This document shows positions 23,662-35,289 of a stretch of DNA of 64,000 nt, piece by piece; the stretch's first letter is position 1; each line of letters opens with the position of its first letter. Source of the stretch: Lactifluus volemus (lineage: Eukaryota; Basidiomycota; Agaricomycetes; Russulales; Russulaceae). The notes under the pieces are model-generated. The model saw only the letters and a program-made list of their open reading frames with translations. It was not told where the DNA came from and made no database searches. Location of the stretch: contig WTXI01000005.1 in the NCBI GenBank assembly GCA_022376515.1, forward strand, positions 434,001-498,000, in the 5' to 3' direction. A program made the translations under genes and the position numbers.

Positions 23662-25501
23662 ATGTTTTCCCTCTTTCCGATGGACAGTATATTCGCAATC
23701 AGTCTTGGCTTCGCTCTTCGTCTCGTTGTAGATGCCGCCGCCCATCGCAGTTTTAGAATCGGGGCTTCCCTCATCGGCCTTTGGGAGGGTGCAGTCCTCT
23801 ATCATTTCCTCGAAAAATGGCCCAGATCCGTCGATCCCTATGTCGGCTTAGCCTTCCGTCTTTTCGTCGACTTTCTCTTCACAGAGAGCGTTCATCGCCT
23901 CACCATCGTCCTCCTTTGGACCGGCCTCGGCTTCGTCATCTCCGACGTCTCCCCCGCTTTTTGGTATGACAAGAGTCTCCGCACGTTTTACCGTCGCACC
24001 CGTCGCTTCATACGCCATTTTGACTGGAATTCGCTCAAATTCCCACTCTCCTCTGCCACCATTTCCCGCGTACGCTTCAACGAAACTTCTCCCGCCAACC
24101 CTCCCGGATCCACACCATTACCCTCTCGCAGGCACAGTGTGCCAGGCAACTTGCCCGGCTATTCCTCCCCATCCATCTCTACCGACACCACCGCTCCACC
24201 CATATCTGCCCCTCGTCGACCAGTTCCTGCAACTTCCCTTCCACCCAGCGCGCTCCGTGCGGCGGGCCGCCCCCCAAAGCCATCTCAAATTCCTCCGTCA
24301 GCTTCGAGGTCATCCCGCCTGCCTCCGAGAAAACTCCGATCGACGATGACAATGACGATGATTTCTACGAAGATCAACCACCCCAACCCCGCGGTGGGGA
24401 ATATGCACCCATGTCCCGGACGCCGCCACCGCCCATCATCGCTGTGCCTGTGCCGGAACAGGGTGGCATGGCCAGCAGCGGCGAACCGCCTTCGTCCACT
24501 TTACCCGTCTCTACGAACATTGACTCGCTCCTACCAGCGTCAGACGTCAGCAAGACAGCCATAGACGAACCGGCCTCGTCCACACTTGACGCCACAGCCA
24601 ACATTGCCAATCTCCCCTTGTGCCGGACCTCCGCAAGACGGCCAGCGGCACTACGCTCCCCCCGCCAATATCGACACGCTCCCAGAAATTGTCGAACCTG
24701 AACCTGAACTGAACTGCCCGACCACGGAGACGACCATCTCGAAGTGGATTCGGACCCACCACCGCCCTTCGAGCAAGCTGCGCCCGCACCTACTGCGCAG
24801 CCGAGACCGTGGGGTAGGGAGAAACTCGTGGTGCGTAACCCTGAGCAGTGGGACGGAGACAGCGCCAGGACGAGCATTATCTCGGGGGGCAATCGCAATT
24901 CGATCATCGTAAGGGCCAACTTGCTCAGGGAGCAGGCAAAGGAAGAGGAAAAAGAGCGGGACCGCTTGCATGCGGAGCAGAAGAAAGCGTACAGCGAAAA
25001 ACGGTATGGAGATGCTATCGTGTACAGAGTGGAGCAAGAGGAAGCCAACGAACGCGCGATGAATCTTCATCGACGAGCCTCGGATCGATTTTACAAGGGT
25101 ATGTCTGCGTCGTTTGTGTTTTCCCAGGATGTGTTCTCATGTGCATGTGTGCCTTTTTGGTGGATGGCAGCGCATAATACCCAGCAAGAGGAACGTACGA
25201 TTGACGTGCATCGCCTCAAGACGAGAGAAGCTATTCGAAGAACGGAGATTGCGATTCGCGACGGACTGGTTTCTGGCGACACACACCTCCGCGTTATTTG
25301 TGGTCGTGGGAAACATACAGAGAGGGGGATTCCCGTGTTGAAACTGGCGCTTATCAACGCAATGGAACAGTGCGTCCTCTTCCTTTACCCGCTTCCATCA
25401 AGCTAACCAATTTTTTATGGTCGTAAAAAAGACATAGGATAGAGACGGAGGTGGATCAAGTGAACGAAGGGGTTCTCATTATCAAGTTGCCCGTCTCATG
25501 A
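23662..25501 (+). CDS. Smr-domain protein with N-terminal membrane segments
   Basis: The Smr domain binds or cleaves nucleic acid; eukaryotic forms act in RNA quality control. The C-terminal half has the DUF1771-type helix pair (RANLLREQAKEEEKERDRLH ... ERAMNLHRRASDRFYK), an intron at about 25100-25170, then the Smr core IDVHRLKTREAIRRTE and LRVICGRGKHTERGIPVLK, with the GRG motif intact (family consensus HxxG-K replaced by HTERG). The end EVDQVNEGVLIIKLPVS joins across an intron, stop at 25499-25501. The first 110 residues are hydrophobic and look like 2-3 membrane spans, unusual for Smr. The middle is Pro/Ser-rich; there the frame must jump at C-runs near 24260 and 24670 and near 24600 and 24708, each by one missing base. 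Start ATG 23662 (or 23680). Confidence 0.8.
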
Positions 25502-26789
25502 TACCACCTATACCTTGTTCGTTTGGTATGCTTATAGAGGCCCATGCTCGAATTCGATTTTATTGTTTTCGGTGCGTCACCCTCGTATTTATCTCGCACG
25601 GATGACTTGTCGTGACGACCTTCTGAATGTATTACTACGAGTTGTTGTTCTCGAACTTTTCGACAGCGAAGCATGATTACGATCGTGTTGTGTTTTTAAC
25701 TTCATGTCACATACATACAATGCAGCAGGGTGTAACAAGGGTACCCACTTTTTATCTTGTCATCGCAAAGCCACCAGTCGAGAGCGACTATGGAACCGAC
25801 GCGGAACATATCGTAAAAATCAAAGTGGCAGCGCCACACCTGCGTGACGTTGTTGACCTGCACGCTCTGCACGCCGCCGTGCCTCGCGCGACCGTCCCGT
25901 TCACAAAGTGTGCGTCGAAACCGGCCACGGTGACCGTCGTGCTCGTGTTCAAAGACCGATTGTGCGCTGTATATTTAGGCACCATGGGTGAGAGCACCAG
26001 GAGCTCGCTCGTTCCAGGCACTGTGACAACCAATCAACGGGTTTTTTAAAAAGGAAAGGAAATGCGACGTACCGCGGTAGAGACCGAGGAGGTGCCATAC
26101 ATCAGATCGTTGGGGAGGGATCGATCTATCTCACAGGCGGCATAACCCGTCATGTCGGTGGTGAACTTTACCTTTATTCATATTTTCCTGGATCAGGTGG
26201 TACGCTCAATTCACGCAAAGATGGAGACTGAGGCCCACGATGCCAAACGGGACAGATGCTCCTGGGCTGTCTGGGACGAGCCTTGTGCAAGAATATTAAA
26301 GATCAGGCACCAGTCCTAATGAAGGGATTAACAAAGGCGGTATAATCGATGACCGATGCGCTAGAAGGAGCTTCGATAGCTGCTGAGACACCTACGCTGG
26401 ACCTCGGGGGAAGGCTGAGCACGCACACAGGTGCTACAAACCGCGACAAAAACGGCGAGAACGCTGACGAGAGAAGAAAGGGCCATTATTACTCGTTGTA
26501 GAAAACAGTTCTAAAGCAATACAGAATATTTATGCCATCTAAATTCGCGAAACATTGTTCTGTGAACATGTCGCAGTCGTGATTAGGCGAGGTAAAACGT
26601 ATTCAGAGTAGAGATTGGTGATAGGAAGCAATTCGAGCGCCACACGGGAAATTACTATTACTCGCATAGTAAATGGCACTTCTATGTAGTAAGTTACCCC
26701 AATAGAAATGGTCCTCACTACTTGGTCCGTGGATGGTAACCCAAGAATCAAGATTTTGTCCACGAGGGAAGGCGAAGCATGGACTGCGT
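25502..26789. other. Intergenic 1.3 kb, no firm gene
   Basis: On the minus strand, 25788-26033 has an open frame with AHFVNGTVARGTAACRACR that faintly recalls a secreted DOMON/cytochrome-type domain, but no flanking exons could be found. The rest shows nothing I can support. Confidence 0.4.
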
Positions 26790-27474
26790 TTACGAGGCTT
26801 GGTCAATCTTGAGAGCTATTCTCTGAACGTGCTCCCAAAGCAGATCGAGGCCCGGGCCGTCCGAGGTCCAAAATTGGCGATCAAAGTTGGGGAGTCTGTC
26901 AAGGACATAATCCGCGACTTCAGACTCAGGTCTCCCAATGCCCAAGCGGAGACGGTGAAAGCCTTTACTTCCGATGGCCGAGATGAGACTACGGATGCCA
27001 TTATGGCCGTTGGCGGAGCCTCCGAATTTTGGAGAAAGAACAGTCGGTTTGTGTTCCAAAGAGTCATGAATGACAATAAGAGAGGACGGCCGCACACGAG
27101 CAGTGTTCCGGAGAATCTTAGCGACAGGAGGTCCCGAAATGTTCATGGCAGCGTCTTGGTTGGGACGACCCGCGGAAGTAAGAAAGATAAATGGGCAACA
27201 GGGGTCGATGTACGTACTTGTCTTGTAAAGTCCGATGATAAATGGGCTTCCCTGAATATCGACATGGGTTTCTGCATAGTAGCCACCTCTTAAAGGAGAA
27301 AGATGCATCCCGAGCCGTGTAGAGAGAGAATCCAAGGCAAGCTGGCCATACTGGGGTGAGGGTGAGCAGACATGAGAACCGGAAAGAAAAGAAATGCCTA
27401 TGACGAGTGAACGGATGGGTAATGTTCCCAAGACCAACGACGAGGAATCTTCTACTACTCGTTGCAGTGGCCAT
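26790..27474 (-). CDS. PTH1: Peptidyl-tRNA hydrolase (Pth1 family)
   Basis: Cleaves peptidyl-tRNA released by stalled translation, recycling tRNA; the eukaryotic bacterial-type enzyme is often mitochondrial. Start ATG 27474 (MATATSSRRF). Exon 1 has LVVGLGNITHPFTRH, joined across an intron of roughly 100 bp to SVGQLALDSLSTRLGMHLSP. A second intron near 27190-27230 leads to MNISGPPVAK. The catalytic set of the family is present: Asn of GLGN, His of TRH, Asp of VIHDSLEHKP, and Asn of GHNG, followed by FHRLRLGIGRPESEVADYVL. It ends at TAA 26790-26792. About 190 residues, normal for the family. The family Asn after the catalytic His (HNxG) is Ser here (HSVG). Single copy, between the core block and the right accessory arm. 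Confidence 0.9.
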
Positions 27475-28059
27475 GGTTGACTAATACAGCAACAGCTCGC
27501 CTCGAAACTGCAACGACCTCGATTATAAGAGTCGTCACAGGTAGTTCGTTTGGGAATTGTCGAGCCTGAGTACTTTCCCAAATATGGTCTGTTTGGCGAG
27601 AAGGCGGCAAGTACAGCCACCGTCAATCATCATCCTGCCATCCTGACGATCAGAACCAAGCGCAATGGCGCCTAGAAGGGACATTGTTGAATACAATGCG
27701 AGGCCTACATATCCTTTACTATACAATTTATTTAGTCCGAGTCTGCTCAACACTGTCATGTTCTAGTTGCATATTCACCAAAAACCTGCCAATATCTAAT
27801 CTACTCATTGTAGACCTACATGAAGTAGATATATGAGACTAGCTCCCTTCTCTCCTCTCGATTGATGGCAAAAAATGCGCGCCCCTTTAACTGCTGACAA
27901 ATAATTGACAGGACCAACGCATTTTTTCTGCGGTTCAAAGCTTGCTTGAACATGCTCACTACCACCCCGACGGCCGAGACGCGTCCATCCTTCATCCACT
28001 CAGTCCTCGGTCCTCATATATCATGTCAGCCCCCACCACATTCCCTCGATTCTATTGAT

Positions 28060-29849
28060 ATGTCGTCTGCTTCCCCGGCTGCTGCATTCGCCCCTCTTCA
28101 CTTGAGCGTCCTCTCCTGCCTCGCAGATATAGAAACTTTTCTTTCACAATTAGAATCACCACTTCTAGATTTCGACCTTGGTCAAGCTGTCACCAGGGGT
28201 GAACTCAAGGTGAGGAAGTCCGAGCATGGGCCAGAGATGGCCTTGAAATCCTCAAACAGACCAAAGCAGAGCTTCGTTCTCATCTACCAGAATTCAATAT
28301 CGACTCGACATCCATCGAGACTTATGTTTCTGCCCGACTTCACGACTTTTCGGATGCCTCAAACCTGAAGCGAGTAACCTCACGTCTCCATGAATTGCCA
28401 GTTCCCCATCTTCATCGACCCGAACACTATGTAGAATCTTATCAACTCATCTAAAATCACTTCATCATCACCTCACCTCCTCCGAACCTTATCACATGGG
28501 ATTCTCGTCTTTACCCTCGACCGCCAGGCTTTCCGAACTCATCGACACGATGATGTCCTCCGATCGTCTCTCTGCTGTTTTGTGTGCGCCTGCTATAAGC
28601 CGGACGGAGGATGCGTTCGGAAAGGTAGCCACGGACATCGCAAGTGCAATTGAGCGTTCTGTACACGGTGCCAAGCTCATCACATACGGTGACCTTCCCA
28701 TGCCGTGGCGGAATAATCACTTTGTAATCTATGGATACCGGTTTGTACCCTTCGACGCTAGCATGTGTGTTCATTGTGTTTCTCATCCGGTTGGTCTTTA
28801 CTCAGATTCATTCCCCTGCGTAAATGGCCTCTTCTCATCGCGTCTATTTTCGCATTGCATAATGAAACCCGTACGTGGTACCTTACCTCTAGTACGCTCT
28901 ATCGTGGCTGACGACTCGCGGACCGCTCACAAGTTAATATCCACACGCACTTTGTTCCCTTTCTATTGTGGACCGGTAACACGATGCTTACATTCTTCGG
29001 CTCTTCTATACCCTCCGCATCGGCAACCGATGTAGACACACCCATCCTTACCTTCACCCTCCTTTCCCTCTTCACACTGTTCGCTAGTGTCTTATGGCAC
29101 ACCATGACCGGTTGTGCGCACCATAAAGGTAGGGAGATATGTTCCAAAATAGACTACGTCGGAATCGGTTGGTACGTCTGGGCCAAATTTACTGTTTCCA
29201 GTACCTGCGTTCTCACATTTTTTCACCATAGGCTAATCAGTGGAAGTATTGGCACTGTCGTCCACTATGGATTTCAATGCAATACCTCGCGCGCACTGTA
29301 CATCTTACTATGTGTCTAACAAATGCGCTTGGAGGCACTATGGTTGCTTTCTTGGACTGGTTTGGCCGGAGAGAGAACAAGGTCTTTATCGTTACATTTT
29401 TCTTTCGGCAGTACGGGTTGACGATATATGCTTGCAGAAATGGCGCATCGTTTTCTTCGTCTCTACGACCGTGTTGATGTCGTTTTCTCCGCTTGCGCAT
29501 CTTGCCTTACTCTATTCCCCTCGTGAAACCTTCGCCTTCATGCGTGCGTCTATATTTTGCCCCATGTTATTCGACCACAGCTAACTTTTTGGCTGATGCA
29601 GGACCTGTAATCCCATCCATCGTGTCGTACATCGTTGGCCTAATCTTTTATGCTACTCGCTTCCCGGAACGCATGCTTCCTACGAATACACCCCGCCTCA
29701 CCTGGCTTGGCGGTGGGTCGCACGCATTGTGGCACTTGTTTATTGTATGGGCGATATCCCTGCACCGCAATGCTCTCCCTGCGCTAAAGTACGGGGTCTC
29801 GGGTGCTGTTTCTGCCATTTCTGGCGTCTGCCCTGTGCCCGCGGCGTAG
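28060..29849 (+). pseudogene. PAQR/Izh-family gene, copy 3, with frame breaks
   Basis: Third copy of the PAQR gene, opposite in orientation to copies 1 and 2 and with the same exon plan from ATG 28060 (MSSASPAAAF). Compared with them it lacks single bases at about 28210 (GGTTGAGG to GGTGAGG), about 28435 (GATATCTT to GAATCTT) and about 29286 (CCGTCGC to CCTCGC), each shifting the frame. Between the breaks the family motifs remain: YGDLPMPWRNN, FALHNET, WHTMTGC, DYVGIGW, YATRFPE and GGSHALWH. A functional product would need all three to be sequence errors. Downstream it still carries TAF12-derived 3' sequence. Confidence 0.75.
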
Positions 29850-30098
29850 TCATCAACGTGCATAAAGCTACTACACTACGTGTTCATAGTGCCCGCTTTT
29901 TTGAGAACTTCTTTCTTCTACAGGGTGCAGGACTGCGTATTTGCATGTAGATCTCATCGTGTTCGACTTTGGTGTGTCGATAAAACCAAGGTCCATGACA
30001 TTCTGATACACGTAAAATACCCCGAGAGCAATAGGAAGATAGGTTTCTACATGAGCTTGGCCTCCCGCTTGGCCTGTGCCACTTGTGCCGAGCGGTGC
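29850..30098 (-). pseudogene. TAF12 3' end carried into the right arm
   Basis: On the minus strand, 30047-30098 matches the last 16-17 codons of TAF12 (ending AQAKREAKLM and TAG), and 29850-30046 matches the TAF12 3' flank up to PAQR. This is the same arrangement as 2105-2400. The rest of TAF12 is absent: the sequence switches at about 30098 into the GH92 fragment. It has no promoter or start of its own and is a passenger of the PAQR duplication. Confidence 0.85.
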
Positions 30099-30925
30099 GT
30101 ACTCCCAGGACGACGATTCATAAAGGTCGAAGGTATTGCCGCTCTGCAGCGAACACTGTCGCGTATTGACTTGTGGAACCTCTGGAGAACAGGCTACGGG
30201 ATCCAAGACTGCAAAAGTGCTGTTCGGAAACCGTTTCTGCATAAAACTTGCCTCAGCGGTTCTGAGACAGGGGTGCCCGCGCGCTCTCTCGACGAAAAGG
30301 CCCAGGATATAAATCATCCTCCGCGAGAGCCAACGCTCGTCACGTCGGGATCCCAGACATTCCCGGTAGTTCTGATTACGAAGCTTCAGGGTAGTGAAAG
30401 AAGGAAATGGAGAGGCAACCAGGGAACGGTTGGCATACTTTTCTGTGTCCGCCGTCTTGTTCAATAGCAGCGCAAACTTGGCCGCGGATCAGTCTCTAAA
30501 AGCGTACTTGTGGAAGAGATAGAATGGGCGCTGTTTTACCTCGAAGGTTCTGCTCCCATCGCGTGTTGTCCGTCCGGTGTTGGACGTGTCGAGCGTTTCA
30601 GAACTCAGTCACAGATGACGGTCAGCGAGCCACGGGCCGAAAGAGAAGGCAATTAAAAATCTCCCTTGAATGTTCCACTCTGGTAGGTTGACTTCTGCGC
30701 CTGCAATTGCGTAGCGTGTAACTCTTCAAGGTCTATTCCCAGAGCATTCACTTCTTCGTTGTGATAATTGAGAGCAAAATGTCCACGATAATGCCACCTC
30801 TAGAACTACAGAAGCATCATGGAGTGACTGAGCAGAGCGCTGAGTAGGAATGCCCTGCGGTTCTCAAGGATGATCAACCGGGCTTCATTCTCGCTTGTCT
30901 GAGGCGGATAGTGAGTGCCAGGGTT
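30099..30925 (-). pseudogene. GH92 alpha-mannosidase-like gene fragment, copy C
   Basis: Reverse-oriented copy of the 5565-6370 unit. On the minus strand it keeps NKTADTEKYANRSL, an intron-like stretch, and NYRE followed in another frame by VWDPDVTS. Then comes CSLQSGNT and, in shifted frame, YESSSWEYA, where it fuses directly to the TAF12 tail at about 30098. Frame changes and stops separate the blocks. It is continuous at its 5' side with unit Y (30925-31595), as copy B is with 8890-9440. Confidence 0.6.
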
Positions 30926-31595
30926 CTGCTGCCTTCGGTTACGCCCCCGGCAGGAAGAAGACATTCAGATTATTTTTAATGAAACATGCTGCCAACAGGC
31001 CTGGCTGGCGTGACCCTATTGGGTCACACAAAGGGGAACGCTGTGGGAAAAACATACCTTGAACTTGTCGTGCACGCAGTACCATGAAGTGCAACATTGT
31101 TATGCTTTGGGCTATGCGTAGAAATGAAGTAAACAGTTGTGAGACGCGAAGGGGGGACGTTGTGGAGAAAATTTTCAATGAACTAGTCACCCACGCAGCT
31201 TCTGCTGCATCAGGTGCGACAATTTCATGTTTTGGGGTATGCCTGGAAGGCAGATAAAGAGTCAAGAGATACATGCAGACTGGTGCGCCATGGCAAGTTC
31301 GGCATCAGATGGGGTTGGATCCTCAGTTGCATCGTTCGGGTGTTGCCAACACACCTGGCTGATCTCACGGGAGTTGGGCGTTAGATGGGAGTCGTATCGA
31401 TCACGAAAAGTTCAGCAATTTTGTTATGGAACACGGCGGGCAGTTCGTGACGCGGCCAGGCCTGGCCCAGCACCCGGACAGTCAAGCTAGTCAAGAACCA
31501 GCGTACCGATAGGGAAGCACCCTTCATAAGGCATCCCAACGCCCCTGCCTTGTCCCCTGCAGCACCTGTAAGGCTCTAACATGATCGTAACGAAA
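30925..31595 (+). repeat. Duplicated unit Y, right copy
   Basis: Inverted match of 8890-9440. It contains about 130 bp extra (around 31080-31210) between parts that are adjacent on the left. The plus-strand frame corresponding to the left ORF is interrupted: left GVGRQMGV reads GVGR, stop, MGV here (CAG to TAG near 31381). Function unknown. Confidence 0.5.
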
Positions 31596-31597
31596 AT

Positions 31598-32130
31598 GAC
31601 GCGTATCCGTATGTGCCTAGTAGGGTACAGAAGCCTGTCAGAAGGTCGTGGGATTTCGTGGCATGCATCGTTATTAATAAAACGAGCCCTGACGCTAATT
31701 GAACAGCTTCCTAACTTACAGCGATCTCAGTTTCGTCATCAGAAGGACAGTGGAACTCCACGTCACGGTCAGGGCCGACTCGGATGTCCACTGGATGGAA
31801 ATGCCGCGTTAGGACACAGTGCACACGCGATACAGTACCGATGGACCTCCGTTATTTTCACATGGTTCCTGTTATGCATGATGAGGTAGTCTTGTCTCCC
31901 AGAGGCTCCAAGAAAGCGACAATTGTACTGGAGATACAACATAGCCGTTGCCTTCTAAAGCCTGCTAGCTGATTTCTAGTTCAAGAGAAGGGTTTGACCC
32001 CTCTCTCTTTCTAAATGCTTCCACGAAGCTCAATTATGATGCACGTGTAGTGTGTAGTGGAGCCGCGGCTGTCGCGCGACTTTGTTGGAAGTCCATGTGC
32101 ATGCGGAAATTTTATTTACTCCCTCGCTTT
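31598..32130 (+). repeat. Direct repeat W, left copy
   Basis: About 530 bp, beginning GACGCGTATCCG and ending near GCGCGACTTTG...TTTACTC, that recurs in the same orientation at 36891-37420 with substitutions and small indels. No ORF is shared. The pair brackets the right sedolisin gene and the debris behind it. It could be two solo LTRs of an old retroelement or the ends of a tandem duplication; TG/CA termini could not be fixed. Confidence 0.6.
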
Positions 32131-32347
32131 CATATCTCGGGGGGGTAACTTACCAGTAATTAACAGGTAAATTACTGGTGAGTTTTTCCCGCAACACTAA
32201 CGAACGTGTCACACCACCCGCGGCCTCAGGCTCTGCAGATCTGGCCCGCCCGTTGGTACCCTGTTCACCTACTTCCTGCGGGAGCTGGCATCCACCCGTC
32301 ACAATATAAAACATGCCGGCTAGCATTTCTGTAGCCTGCTGTCCCCC

Positions 32348-35016
32348 ATGCACATTTTCCTTCTCTTCCAAGTCTTGGCTATTTGTGCCTTCGTGGCTGC
32401 TGCTCCGAGCTCTTCACGCCGCCACAACTTTGTCCTTCATGAGAGGCGCGCTAGCCACCCTGTCACATGGGCCCAGACACGTCGGTTGGAGCCCCACAAA
32501 GTTCTGCCCCTTCGCATTGGCCTGACACAGCAAAATGCACACCAAATTGAGGAGTTACTCATGTCCATTGCTCATCCTGACTCCCCAACGTATGGTCAAC
32601 ACTGGTCCCCGGAGCGAGTCGCCAATTACTTCGCTCCCAGCAAGGCTTCTATATCCACTGTAAAGACGTGGCTAAGTGACTCAGGATTACACCCTGACCG
32701 TATTCGCATCTCGCTCAGTAACAGTTGGATTGAGGTCAACGCGACTGTTGCTGAGGTTGAAGACCTCCTGGATGCCGAATATTACGTGTACACCCATCTG
32801 TCGGGTCACGAACAGATCAGTCCGTTTTACGATTTATGCTGCCCAGATATCTCATGTCTTACTCATATCCATGATAGGTTGCGAGTCCTACTCAGTGCCT
32901 GACCATGTTCACGAGCACGTAGAGCTGATTAAACCGACGGTTCATTTTGTTCACCGCATCCCTGACGATCCAGCTCTGCTCCGCAAGCGCAGCGACTCGG
33001 GCCTGCCACTTTCCATCGGGCCCAAGACGAAAGGCGTCATAGTGACAGGGTCCGACGTCTTAGACCTGGCATCTTGTGATCAGTTCACCACACCGGAGTG
33101 TCTGCGTGTCTGTACCAGATGGACTGCGAACCACAGAGGGCGGATTTGAATTCTTTCGGCATTGGTGTGTTCTCCGCGTCTATGTGGTTTTCGGCCTATT
33201 TTGATATAATCCAGTCGAGTTTACTCCACGGGCGTATCTTGCCAGTGACTTGGACATGTTCTTCCAGTCGGCACCATTCATCCAATTCTCTCCGGTCCCG
33301 CCCTGATTTCCCACCTAGCAAATACTCCCCTTCACAAGTGGGGCAACGACCCACCCTTGTTTCGATTGACGGAGGTAGGTGGTCCAAAATGTCTTGAATT
33401 TTTACACCAGGTCAACCTTTCAAATGCAGGTACTCCCCAGACGAAGAACCAGTCAGTGGCGTACAATGCGGAGAGCGATCTCGACTTAGAATACGCGATG
33501 GTGTTAACTGATTCCACACCCATCACTTTACTTCAAACTGGGGATATGGTTGAAGGTCTGTATATTGAGAATTGCAGTGGAGGCTTTGACTGATATTTGG
33601 ACTGGTAGGAGCTTTTTTTAACAACTGGTTGGATGCTGTTGACGGGTCATTTTGCACGTTTGAAGGAGGTGATGACCTGCCTATGTAAGTAGAAAAGCCT
33701 ATTTCACTTCTTTATTTTATTCCTCACTTTGCTCTTGTAGGATGGCATTTACCCCGACCCTCGATCTGGGGGTTATAATCGTACGTCCACACCAAGATGC
33801 TACAACTCTGATACTCATCGTGATATAGAGCCGGATCATGCGGTATCATCAAGCCCCCTTACGTTGTTTCTATTTCGTATGGTGCGGATGAGTCTGACAT
33901 CACAGAGGCGTATGCTCAACGCCAGTGCAATGAATACGGCAAGCTTGGCATGATGGGCACGACAGTATTGTATAGCTCTGGCGATAATGGCGTGGCTGGA
34001 CTCGGCGGTAAATGTCTAGATGGTAACGGTAAATCTGGCGTCAAGTTTAATCCCGTTTTCCCCGCATCATGCCCCTTTGTTACCGCTGTTGGAGCGACGC
34101 AGATCAACCCTGGCTCGACTGTGTTCGAGCCTGAGAGCGCATGCGAACAGGTCATTCTCAGTGGAGGCGGCTTTAGCAATATATTCACTATGCCGAAGTA
34201 CCAAGAAGCGGCGGTCCACGGGTACCTCAAGAACTATCCTCCTCCTTACACCGCAGAACAATACAACAATTCGGGAAAGGTCATTAATGACGTGGCTTCA
34301 TTGTGAATAGGCGTTGAGCCCTGATACGGTTCCTAGGTTTGCGCATTCCCTGACATTTCTGCAAATGGGTAAGCTTTCACAATCTTGCTATGCGATTGAT
34401 TCACCGATGTAGTGCCAATTATGTCACTGCGATCGATGGGCAGTCCATGCTTTCCTATGGATCTTCGGCGTCGGCGCCCGTTGTTGGATCTATCATGACG
34501 TTGATCAACGACGCACGACTTACTCTGGGCAAGGGGCCAATTGGTAAGTCGTGACCGTATGATATTTATGAGGTGTCAGTGCACTTATCACCACGTCTCC
34601 AGGGTTCATCAACCCTGTAGTGCGTATGCCTAGACTTGGTAGATTGTACTGTGACATTTCTCCGCAGATCTATAATCACCCCTGGGCGCTCCACGACATT
34701 ACGAGTGGAAGTAACCCAGGCTGTGGTGAGTCTGTTTGCCATCCCCTCTGCTAATTTCTTATACTCACCACACTATAACATGCAGGCACTGTTGGTTTTA
34801 ATGCGTGAGTACACGTTTGATCTGCCCTTGTGTCTTCGTGTGAGTAAAGTATATTGATTCTGTCGGAAATCTAGTACCATAGGATAGGACCCGGTGACAG
34901 GTAAGTCTCTAGTCCTATATATATATGGTATGCGACACTATATCTGACGTCTACCCGCAGGGGTTGGCACACCAAACATGGAGGCCTTGCGTGATGTGTT
35001 CCTATCCTTACCTTGA
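32348..35016 (+). pseudogene. Sedolisin (S53) tripeptidyl peptidase, damaged right copy
   Basis: Inverted copy of the gene at 10718-13395, with signal peptide MHIFLLFQVLAICAFVAAAP and prodomain intact. Relative to the left copy it lacks single bases at about 33109 (CGTGCTCTG to CGTGTCTG), 33676 and 33831 (CCC to CC in both). The conserved GWDPVTG motif is cut by a stop: TGG to TAG at 34885-34887. The nucleophile motif is GSSASAP instead of GTSASAP, so the catalytic Ser itself is kept. Three one-base losses could be sequence errors, but the substitution stop argues for real loss of the C-terminal calcium-binding end. Homology to the left copy extends from about 32150 to about 35290. Confidence 0.8.
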
Positions 35017-35289
35017 TACTGAATTTGCACATCTACTAGGACATTACAACATTCCTTTCGTTTACTTGGCACGCCTGTAGCTGCGTTCACACATTCATTT
35101 TTCTGACACTCTTTTGATACCTTATGGAATTCTATTCACTCCTTGACTGGATTCTGAACGTCCGTCTAATTGTTCGTTGGCCTAGCAGAAACTCCCCAGG
35201 TACAGTACGGGTGAAAGTGGGAACCGTTGGGCCTTTCCTTGATCGGGTCGGTTCTGTCTTGGTTCTGTGTGTGTACGAAGCGCATTGAG

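Noticed and set aside
25788..26033. Possible DOMON/cytochrome-domain gene on the minus strand
   Set aside because: Only one short block resembles the family; no signal peptide, partner exons or heme ligands could be found.
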